DNA of 64,000 bases from Saccharothrix sp. GTDB lineage: Bacteria; Actinomycetota; Actinomycetes; Mycobacteriales; Pseudonocardiaceae. Positions within the stretch are counted from its first letter, which is position 1, and each line of letters opens with the position of its first letter. The position numbers and the translations under genes are program-made. The notes under the pieces are model-generated. The model was not told where the DNA came from, ran no database searches, and saw nothing but the letters and a program-made list of their open reading frames with translations. The stretch lies in assembly GCF_031180885.1 (NCBI RefSeq), contig NZ_JAPSLK010000011.1:1-64000 (forward strand), written 5' to 3'. Below, piece after piece: positions 40,555 through 49,178 of the stretch.

Positions 40555-42677
40555 GCCGACACCTCATACGCCTGGCTGGGCGGCAACTGGCCCGCCCGTG
40601 CCGCCACGACCTGCTTGTGCAGCCAGTGGATCGCGGCGCGCCGGCTGGACTGCCACACCTTCCACCACGGGCCTTCGGTGAGCGGCACGGAGAACCACCG
40701 CTTGAGTGCGTCCACGGACACCGCGTGCTCCGCCACTTCGTCGACCACCCGGCGACGGCGGCGCCACAGCATTCTGCCGACGAAGTTGCCCAGCAGGCCG
40801 AGCCCTGAGATGGCGACCATGGTGATCGCCAACCATTGAGGGAGGAACGAAGAGTCCGCCGAAGGGTTCTCGGCCAGGATGTGCATGAGCATGCTGGTGA
40901 GACCGGTGGCCAGCATCGCGAGGTAGACGGCGGCACCGATGTAGGAACGGCGGATCGTCCGGCTCAGCGCCTCCCGGGTGACCTCGGCCCAGCCGGGGTT
41001 GTTGACCAGCCACAGCGACCACTTGCTGAACCGGTCCCACTCGCTGGGCAGGAAGTCCCGGTGCCGGCCGTCGCAGCCGTTGCGGTCCGACGCGACGAGG
41101 ATCTCGTGCCAGGCGTGGCTCAGGTCGTCGTAGCCGAGTTCGAAGTTCGGCCGCCCCTCCTCCCAGTCCTGGAACAGCTTCCGGTCGAACGGCAGCCAGT
41201 GGAAGCTCTTGCCGTAACCTGGGTCCCCCCAGTGCCGCACCAGGGCCTCCCTGCTCGGCACCCGGTTGACCACCGTCTCCACGCGCATCCGGTTGAAGTC
41301 CTCGACGGTCTGCGTGCAGTTGCTCAGGATCGTCTCGCGCGAGTCCTTCGCGCCGGCCCGCGCGGCGGCCACGACGAACGGGTGGTGCGCGGCCGTGATG
41401 GCGTTGACCACCAGCGGGTCGAACTGGGCGCCGCAGTCGATGACGACGCAACTCGCGCCCTGCCGGACGCCCCGGTCGAACGCGGCGTCGAGGATCTGCC
41501 GGCACACCGCGTTGGAGCGGCGGTCCTTGATCTCGGCCACGAGGTTGAACACGAACAGCTTGTCGCTCGTCCGCGCGGCGGGCAGCAGGAGGATCCGGCC
41601 GCAGTCGAACCTCTTCAGGTACTCCGGTGTGACGTCGAGCAGCCGGTCGTTGAGGTGGCGTTGCTGGGTGCGGGTCGGTTCCTTGGAGAACGCCGCCACG
41701 TGGTCGGCGAACGTGCGGACCGACCCGATGTCGACCTTGGCGCGCTGGCACCACTCGCTCGTGCCGCCGTGCTGGGCGATGTCGGCGTCGAGGTAGAGGA
41801 CGTTGTTGCCGGACTCGGCGAGCAGTTCGGCGGTCATCATCGCCAGCGTCGTCTTGCCGACACCGCCGGACGTCCCGACGAACGCCCAACTCGGCATGGG
41901 AGGCTGGTACGGGGCGGGAGCCGGCAACGGGATGCTCCAATCCGAGCCTTGGGCGGCCACGTGCAGGGACGGGGTCTGGCTGTCCCTGGTCTCCCGCCGC
42001 ACCACGTCACGGATCTCGGACATCAGCGCGGTGACGCTGGCCCGGCGGTCGGCGTGGTCGCGTTCCAGGACCGAGAGGACTGCGGAGGTGAAGTGGCCGT
42101 GGCCCCGGCTCTCGTTCTCGCGCGCCACCTCGTTCGGGCCGCACGCGGAGACCACGACCCGGCCGTGGCCCTCCATGCGCAGGAAGTCGTCCGTCGCGTC
42201 CACCGCACCGCCTCGCGCGCCGATGGCGAACCCGCGGCTGTCGCCCGCGAAGGCGCCGCTGAAGCAGGTGTCCAGCATGACGAGCAGCCGGCGCGTCTTG
42301 ATCCGGTGCAGCAGCGCCCAGACCTGCTGGACGGGGAACGCCGAGGCGAGTGGTTGGTCGATGTCCGCGTCGTGGGGGAGCAGGAACGTCGACCAGCCCC
42401 GGTCGCTGTCCGCGCTTTCGCGGAGGTCGGACATGCCGTGCCCGGACCAGTAGATCAACACGGGGTCGTCCGGGTCCCGCACGCGCTCGTTCAGGCCGAC
42501 TTCCAGCTCCCAGTGGATGTCCCGGCGGGTGGCGGCCTGGTTGGTGAGCGTGACGACTTCGAAACCCGCGGACTTCAGCTGTTGGGACACTTCCTCCGCG
42601 TCGTTGACGGCGCACTTGAGCGACGGGATCCGCTTCGCGGCGTACTGGTCGATACCGACCACGAGGGCGTGCGGCAC
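40551..42677 (-). CDS. Caspase-like peptidase fused to ParA/MinD-like NTPase and membrane tail
   Basis: 708 residues in three parts. 1-245: caspase-like Peptidase_C14 domain with the catalytic dyad H80 (YWSGHGM) and C138 (LLVMLDTCFSGAF). 262-560: ParA/MinD-type SIMIBI ATPase with Walker A GTSGGVGKTT (268-277) and the Walker A'-like DAD after VLYLD (297-299), CVVIDCGAQFDP as Walker B. 610-700: two membrane segments (YIGAAVYLAMLATGLTSM, WLAITMVAISGLGLLGNFVG) and a basic tail. GGGAGG precedes GTG 42677. Caspase-NTPase fusions next to EACC1-type proteins are a hallmark of NTP-dependent conflict systems that kill or arrest the cell on a trigger; this role is inferred. Confidence 0.85.
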   Translation of the reverse strand: MPHALVVGIDQYAAKRIPSLKCAVNDAEEVSQQLKSAGFEVVTLTNQAATRRDIHWELEVGLNERVRDPDDPVLIYWSGHGMSDLRESADSDRGWSTFLLPHDADIDQPLASAFPVQQVWALLHRIKTRRLLVMLDTCFSGAFAGDSRGFAIGARGGAVDATDDFLRMEGHGRVVVSACGPNEVARENESRGHGHFTSAVLSVLERDHADRRASVTALMSEIRDVVRRETRDSQTPSLHVAAQGSDWSIPLPAPAPYQPPMPSWAFVGTSGGVGKTTLAMMTAELLAESGNNVLYLDADIAQHGGTSEWCQRAKVDIGSVRTFADHVAAFSKEPTRTQQRHLNDRLLDVTPEYLKRFDCGRILLLPAARTSDKLFVFNLVAEIKDRRSNAVCRQILDAAFDRGVRQGASCVVIDCGAQFDPLVVNAITAAHHPFVVAAARAGAKDSRETILSNCTQTVEDFNRMRVETVVNRVPSREALVRHWGDPGYGKSFHWLPFDRKLFQDWEEGRPNFELGYDDLSHAWHEILVASDRNGCDGRHRDFLPSEWDRFSKWSLWLVNNPGWAEVTREALSRTIRRSYIGAAVYLAMLATGLTSMLMHILAENPSADSSFLPQWLAITMVAISGLGLLGNFVGRMLWRRRRRVVDEVAEHAVSVDALKRWFSVPLTEGPWWKVWQSSRRAAIHWLHKQVVAARAGQLPPSQAYEVSA

Positions 42678-42703
42678 TGTTCCTCCCTGCGAGCCTGAAC
42701 GGG

Positions 42704-43126
42704 CTACCGGCGACCGAGGGTCATCCCGCCGGGTTCTGGGTCGTCGTCGCGCTTCCGCTCCGCCTTGGCGAGTTCGGTGGCCAGTCGCTCGGCTTCCTTG
42801 GCCGAGTACCCCTCGATGGACACCGATCTGCCTTCGACCTCGAAGCGGTGCACCTTCCCGCGATGCCGTCGGAGGAACGCCACCAGCGTGCCTCCCACGG
42901 CCGTCCACGCGGCCGGGTTCTGGGCCGTGGCCACGATGATCTCGACCACGGCCGAGCGCGTCGCGCCTTGCGGGACGCGGAAACCTTGTGCGGTGAGGTG
43001 CTCGCTGAAGTCGTCGGCGAACGTGGCGGGCAGTCCGATGGACAACTCGGCGGAACCATCGGCCGAGACGAGTGTGAACATCTTCGTTCCCGGGTCGTGA
43101 GGCATCCCCGGACGGTAATCAGTCAC
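42704..43126 (-). CDS. EACC1-like effector-associated protein
   Basis: 140 residues, soluble. A mid-region helix and strand pattern, VVEIIVATAQNPAAWTAVGG then LVAFLRRHRGKVHRFEV and EGRSVSIEGYSAKEAERLATEL, resembles the 'effector-associated constant component' EACC1 domain described in NTP-dependent conflict systems, where it is always encoded beside a variable effector. It lies 26 bases upstream of the caspase-NTPase gene in the same direction, exactly that arrangement. GTG 43126 is preferred because GGGAGGGG sits about eight bases before it; ATG 43105 is the alternative. The domain call is from memory of the family. Confidence 0.65.
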   Translation of the reverse strand: MTDYRPGMPHDPGTKMFTLVSADGSAELSIGLPATFADDFSEHLTAQGFRVPQGATRSAVVEIIVATAQNPAAWTAVGGTLVAFLRRHRGKVHRFEVEGRSVSIEGYSAKEAERLATELAKAERKRDDDPEPGGMTLGRR

Positions 43127-43216
43127 GTCGGGGACCCCTCCCGACACAGGTTCGCGCTGGTCATGCCGCACGGTTCCGCGACCCGATGCACCGCCGGTAC
43201 AACGCCGGTACAGCAG

Positions 43217-43254
43217 TCCGGTCGATCACGTGAACGATCACGTGATCGACCGGA
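43217..43254 (-). terminator. Strong 16-bp hairpin after the GH54 operon
   Basis: Perfect 16-bp inverted repeat (left arm ending GATCACGTG, right arm starting CACGTGATC) with a six-base loop AACGAT. It follows the GH54 stop at 43273 and precedes the EACC1-like gene, so it should end the arabinofuranosidase operon transcript. No T-run. Confidence 0.75.
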
Positions 43255-43272
43255 GTGCCGTGCCCGTCCTCG

Positions 43273-44781
<1,509 letters not shown>

Positions 44782-46167
44782 TCAGTAGCCGACGCGGAAG
44801 GTCGCATCCGCGCGGGCCGTCGCGGTCGAGATCTCGTCGATCCGCAGGACGAAGCCGAAGTGGCGCAGGTACCGGGTCGGGTAGTTGACCGAGCGGAACG
44901 ACGACCAGGAGGCGTCGGCGAGGCCCGCGACGCGGGTGAACGTGGCGTCGGCGGCGAAACCGGCTGTCCCGTCGTTGCGCGCGAGCTTGACCTCGAAGCC
45001 CTGGTGCCGCAGGAAGTGGCCGGGCAGGTCGACCGACTCGAACGACACCGCGCTCGGGTCGGACAGGCCGGCCCGCACCCGCCACTGCGACTCCTGGTAC
45101 GGCTCGAACGGCTGCTCGTCGATGCGGCCGACGAAGTTCGAGTGCCGGACGAAGTGGCCCGGGAAGTTGAGCGACTTGACCCGGCGCCAGCTCGTGCCGC
45201 CGTAGCGGGCGAGCAGGCGGTCGCGGTCGGCGGCGGTGATCGGGTGGACCGTGTTGTGCTTGCCGTTCAACGGCGCGGTGTAGGACTGGCGGCCGACCTT
45301 GGTCCACGTGCCGGCGGCGAGATCGCCCTCCCACAGGTCGAACTTGGCGTTGGGGCAGTAGGTGTCGCCCCACAGCCACCACTTGTCCGCGGTCAGCGAC
45401 TTGACCAGCGTCGGCGCCTCGGTGCACCGGTTGTCGCCGATCGGGGAGGTGTAGCGGGTGAAGCTGCCCGGTGCCAGCGACGTCGAGCGGGCGCCGAGGA
45501 GCCCGGTGGTGGCGTCGTTGCGGTAGTACAGGTAGTTCATCCCGTTCAGGTTGGTGATCACGTGGGAGTCGATGACGGACGTCCCGGGGTCGAAGAACAC
45601 GACCGGCGCGGTGGCCGTGACGAAGTCGGTGGTGTAGGAGACGGCGATCACCGCGTGCGAGCCGCCCGGCGGCACGGTCGAGAAGGTGATGCCGTAGGCG
45701 TTGCGCGACGGGTCCCAGTGGATCGCGGGCGCCCAGCTGAACGAGGTGGTGTTGGTGCTGTTGACGTTGAGCAGCCGGTCGGCCGACCAGTTCACCAGGT
45801 CGGGCGAGGTCCAGACGTGGATGTTCTGGTTGGGTTTGCGGAAGTCGCTGTTCACGGGGATGTCGGTGGCCACCAGCACCCAGGTGCCGTTGTTCAGCCG
45901 GGTGATGAACGGGTCGCGGATGCCCTTGGTGCCCGCGGTCGGGATGAGGACGGGGTTGTTCTCGTTGAGCGGTGTCCACTCCAGACCGTCGTCGCTGACG
46001 GCGAGGTGGACGGCGTTGACACCGCCCGCGCCGTTCAACGACTCCTTGAAGTAGCCCATCACGTAGGCGGCGTCGGCCGCCTGGGCCTGCGCGGGAGCGG
46101 GGCCGACGCCCACCGCGAGCCCTGATGCGACCAGCCAGCAGGCGGCCAACCCGAGAAGTCGTCGCAC
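44782..46167 (-). CDS. Secreted GH43-type arabinofuranosidase/arabinanase with AbfB (CBM42) tail
   Basis: 461 residues: Sec signal peptide (LLGLAACWLVASGLAVGVG, cleavage after AQA), a five-bladed beta-propeller of GH43 type with the conserved acidic pair in GTKGIRDPFIT (general base) and CTEAPTLVK (general acid), and a ~135-residue C-terminal AbfB/CBM42 arabinose-binding domain (SLNFPGHFVRHSNF, SVDLPGHFLRHQGF, SVNYPTRYLRHFGF: three blades). GTG 46167 is chosen since AGAGGA lies eight bases upstream; ATG 46191 would bury that site. Acts on arabinofuranosyl linkages outside the cell; precise substrate unknown. Confidence 0.88.
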   Translation of the reverse strand: MRRLLGLAACWLVASGLAVGVGPAPAQAQAADAAYVMGYFKESLNGAGGVNAVHLAVSDDGLEWTPLNENNPVLIPTAGTKGIRDPFITRLNNGTWVLVATDIPVNSDFRKPNQNIHVWTSPDLVNWSADRLLNVNSTNTTSFSWAPAIHWDPSRNAYGITFSTVPPGGSHAVIAVSYTTDFVTATAPVVFFDPGTSVIDSHVITNLNGMNYLYYRNDATTGLLGARSTSLAPGSFTRYTSPIGDNRCTEAPTLVKSLTADKWWLWGDTYCPNAKFDLWEGDLAAGTWTKVGRQSYTAPLNGKHNTVHPITAADRDRLLARYGGTSWRRVKSLNFPGHFVRHSNFVGRIDEQPFEPYQESQWRVRAGLSDPSAVSFESVDLPGHFLRHQGFEVKLARNDGTAGFAADATFTRVAGLADASWSSFRSVNYPTRYLRHFGFVLRIDEISTATARADATFRVGY

Positions 46168-46197
46168 GGTCGTTTCCTCTCGTCGGGGCACGGCGGG

Positions 46198-47625
46198 TCA
46201 GCTCGTCACGCGGAAGGTGGCGTCGCCGCGTCCGGTCGCGGTGGTGATCGGGTCCAGCCGCAGCTGGTAGGCGTAGTGGCGCAGGTAGCGGTCGGGGTTG
46301 TTGTAGGACTGGAAGGACGACCAGGTCGGGTCGGCGAGCCCGGCGACCTGGCGGAAGGTGGCGTCCGCGGCGAACCCCGTGGTGCCGTCGTTGTAGGCGA
46401 GTTGGAAGTCGAAGCCGTAGTGCCGCAGGAAGTAGCCGGGGAAGTTCACCGACTCGAAGGAGACCGTGCCGGTCCCCGCCAGGCCGGGCCGCAGTCGGAA
46501 CTGGGAGTCGTCGAGCGGGCTGACGTTGGGGTCGATGCGCACGTCCATACTGGCGTGGCGCACGTACCGGTCCTGGAAGTTGTACGACTGGAGCCGCTTG
46601 GCCGGGGTGTTGGGCCAGCGGGCGAGGACGCGGCTCTCCTCCGCGGCGGTGAGGGTCGTGATCGCGCCGTGGCGTTTCGGGGTGCCGCCCATCTCGTAGC
46701 CGGTCGACGGCTGGAGCCGGTAGGTGCCGACGTCGAACGGGTCGGTGGTCAGGATCGGCCGGTACTCGCGCACGCCGTTGGAGTCGAGGTGGTCGATGTA
46801 GAGGGCCCACTCGTCGCGGTCGCGGAACTTCGTCCACACCGGGCCTTCGACCACGTGGCCGGTGAGGCCGATGCTGGAGAGGGTGCCGAGGGTGGTCCAC
46901 GTCCCGAGGATCGAGTTGCTGCCCTCGACGGTGTTCTGGTGGTCGCCGGAGACCCGCACGTAGCGGTAGTCACCGACACCGGCGGGCACCTCGGTCATCT
47001 GGGTGTCGACGATCGGGGTGGTGCCGGGTGGGTCGATCCAGATCTGCGGGGTGGTGATGGTGCGGAAGTCCTTGGTGCGGGCGTAGTAGATGCGGTACTT
47101 GAACACGCCGTTCACCGTGGCGTTCGTCGCCCAGTACAGGACGTAGTCGTTCGTCTCGGGGTTCCAGATCGCCTCCGGCGCCCAGGCGTTGCGGCTGCCC
47201 GGGATCGCGCCGGCGACGTTGACCAGCCAGGGCCGCGACCAGGTGACCAGGTCCGTCGACTCCCATACCACGAGGCTGGGGCTGCCGTTGGTGTAGGTGG
47301 AGCCGCAGCGGATGCACAGGTCGGTCGCGACGATCCAGTACCGGCTCCCGTCGGGCGAGCGCACCAGCGCTGGGTCGCGCACGCCCTTGGTGCCGATCGG
47401 GGAGTGCAGGACCGGCGCTCCGCCGTTGAGGTCGTTCCAGTGCAGGCCGTCGGCGCTGTGCGCGAGGTACAACCGTTGGCCGGTCGCGGAATCGCCGGTG
47501 AAGTGCACCATCAGGTAGCCCGGTTCGGCGGCGGCGGCCGGTTGTGGTGTGGTCAGGGCTTGGCCTGTGAGGACGAGGCACACGGCGAGGACCATCGCCG
47601 AGAGCCGGGCGTGCAGCGCGCGCAT
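46198..47625 (-). CDS. Secreted GH43-type arabinan-active enzyme with AbfB (CBM42) tail
   Basis: 475 residues, paralogue of the next gene upstream. Sec signal peptide (LSAMVLAVCLVLTGQAL, cleavage after AAAA), GH43-type propeller with GVRDPALVRSPDGSRYWIVATD, NAWAPEAIWNPETNDYVLYW and VVEGPVWTKF, and an AbfB domain with three repeats (SYNFQDRYVRHASM, SVNFPGYFLRHYGF, SYNNPDRYLRHYAY). ATG 47625 is preferred to 47631 because AGGAG then lies six bases upstream. Thirty bases separate it from the following gene, so it is in the operon. Confidence 0.88.
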   Translation of the reverse strand: MRALHARLSAMVLAVCLVLTGQALTTPQPAAAAEPGYLMVHFTGDSATGQRLYLAHSADGLHWNDLNGGAPVLHSPIGTKGVRDPALVRSPDGSRYWIVATDLCIRCGSTYTNGSPSLVVWESTDLVTWSRPWLVNVAGAIPGSRNAWAPEAIWNPETNDYVLYWATNATVNGVFKYRIYYARTKDFRTITTPQIWIDPPGTTPIVDTQMTEVPAGVGDYRYVRVSGDHQNTVEGSNSILGTWTTLGTLSSIGLTGHVVEGPVWTKFRDRDEWALYIDHLDSNGVREYRPILTTDPFDVGTYRLQPSTGYEMGGTPKRHGAITTLTAAEESRVLARWPNTPAKRLQSYNFQDRYVRHASMDVRIDPNVSPLDDSQFRLRPGLAGTGTVSFESVNFPGYFLRHYGFDFQLAYNDGTTGFAADATFRQVAGLADPTWSSFQSYNNPDRYLRHYAYQLRLDPITTATGRGDATFRVTS

Positions 47626-47657
47626 GGACATCTCCTGTCGCCTTCAGGCCGTGGGGG

Positions 47658-49091
47658 TCAGGTGGTCACGCGGAAGGTGGCGTCGCCGCGTGCGGTCGCG
47701 GTGGTGATCGGGTCGAGCCGCAGCTGGTAGGCGTAGTGGCGGAGGTAGTGGTCGGGGTGGTTGTAGGACTGGAAGGACGACCAGGTCGGGTCGGCGAGCC
47801 CGGCGACCTGCCGGAACGTGGTGTCCGCCTTGAATTGCGCGGTGCCGTCGTCGGGTGCGAGGACGAAGTCGTAGTTGCGGTGCCGCAGGTAGTAGCCCGG
47901 GTAGTTGACCGACTGGAACGACACCGTCCCCGTGCCCGCCAGGCCCGGCACGAGGCGGAACTGCGCGTCCTGGGCGGGGCTGACGTTCGGGTCGATGCGC
48001 ACGTCGAAGTTGGCGTGGCGGACGTACCGGTCCGGGAAGTTGTACGACTGGAGCCGCTTGGCGGGTGTATTGGGCCAGCGCGCGAGCACCCGGCTCTCCT
48101 CCGCGGCGGTGAGATTGAGGATGGAGCCGTGGCGCTTGCGCGCGGTGCCGACGCTGTAGTCGGAGAGCCTGCGGAAGTTCTGCGTGCTGCTCAGGTCGGT
48201 GGAGGCGAGGGGCAGGTAGCCCGTGCCGCCGGCGTTGTCCAGCCACAGCGCCCACTCGGCGCGATCGTTGAACCGCGTCCACATGGGACCTTCGACCTCT
48301 CGACCGGTGAGCCCGAGGTGGGACAGGTTGCCGATGGTGGTCCAAGGTCCGAGGATCGAGTTGCTGCCTTCGACGGTGATCTGGCCGTCTTTGGACGCCC
48401 GGTGGTAGCGGTAGCCGCCGACGCCGGTGGGCGACTCGACGATCTGGGTGTCGATGATGTGCTGCGTGCCCGGCCGGTCGATGTAGACCTGCGGTGCGGT
48501 GAACGTGCGGAAGTCCTTGGTGCGCACGTAGTGGATGCGTTGCTTCCGAATGCCGTTGAGTGTGGAGTTGGTCGCCCAGTAGGCGACGTAGTCGCCGGAA
48601 ACCGGGTCGTGGATCGCTTCGGGTGCCCAGGCGTTGCCCGCGCCCGGGATGCCGCCCGCGACGTCGAGCAGGCGCGGAGCGGACCACGTGACCAGGTCGG
48701 TGGACTCCCACACGACCAGCGACGTGCTGCCGTTGTTGGCCGCGTCGTGCCACGACCGGCCGCTTCCGGACATCCGCAGGTCGGTGGCGATGATCCAGTA
48801 CCGGTCACCGGCGGGCGAGCGGACCAGCGCCGGGTCGCGCACCCCGCGCTCGCCGACGGTGGACAGCAGCACGGGGGCGCCGTTGTTCAGCTCGGTCCAG
48901 TGCAGGCCGTCGCGGCTGTGGGTGAAGTAGACCTGCTCGCCGATCGGGTGCTCGCCGGTGAAGTGCGCCATGAGGTAACCGGTGAACGGCTCCAGCGCCT
49001 CGGCCCGGCGGGCGGTCGTGACCGACCAGGAGGTGAACAGCAGGGCCACGGTGGCGACCAGCGCGCTGACCCTCGTCAGTGCTCGTGACAC
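47658..49091 (-). CDS. Secreted GH43-type arabinan-active enzyme with AbfB (CBM42) tail, first of operon
   Basis: 477 residues. Signal peptide VSALVATVALLFTSWSVTT with cleavage near AEALE; propeller motifs GVRDPALVRSPAGDRYWII, GNAWAPEAIHDPVSGDYVAYW and REVEGPMWTRF; AbfB tail with SYNFPDRYVRHANF, SVNYPGYYLRHRNY and SYNHPDHYLRHYAY. Very similar to the next gene (long identical stretches such as LTAAEESRVLARWPNTPAKR), so the pair arose by recent duplication. AAGGGAG sits eight bases before GTG 49091. A hairpin separates it from the GH127 gene upstream. Confidence 0.88.
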   Translation of the reverse strand: MSRALTRVSALVATVALLFTSWSVTTARRAEALEPFTGYLMAHFTGEHPIGEQVYFTHSRDGLHWTELNNGAPVLLSTVGERGVRDPALVRSPAGDRYWIIATDLRMSGSGRSWHDAANNGSTSLVVWESTDLVTWSAPRLLDVAGGIPGAGNAWAPEAIHDPVSGDYVAYWATNSTLNGIRKQRIHYVRTKDFRTFTAPQVYIDRPGTQHIIDTQIVESPTGVGGYRYHRASKDGQITVEGSNSILGPWTTIGNLSHLGLTGREVEGPMWTRFNDRAEWALWLDNAGGTGYLPLASTDLSSTQNFRRLSDYSVGTARKRHGSILNLTAAEESRVLARWPNTPAKRLQSYNFPDRYVRHANFDVRIDPNVSPAQDAQFRLVPGLAGTGTVSFQSVNYPGYYLRHRNYDFVLAPDDGTAQFKADTTFRQVAGLADPTWSSFQSYNHPDHYLRHYAYQLRLDPITTATARGDATFRVTT

Positions 49092-49134
49092 GGTGATCTC
49101 CCTTGATCACAGCGTGCAGGTGATCGGTGCGAGG

Positions 49135-49170
49135 GGTTCCCGCGACGTCACGGTGGACGTCGCGGGAACC
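49135..49170 (-). terminator. Strong hairpin between GH127 and GH43 genes
   Basis: Perfect 15-bp stem (left arm ending CGCGACGTC, right arm starting GACGTCGCG) with a six-base loop ACGGTG, eight bases after the GH127 stop and 43 bases before the GH43 operon's first start. Likely terminates GH127 transcription, or modulates read-through into the GH43-GH54 genes. Confidence 0.75.
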
Positions 49171-49178
49171 GCCGGGGA

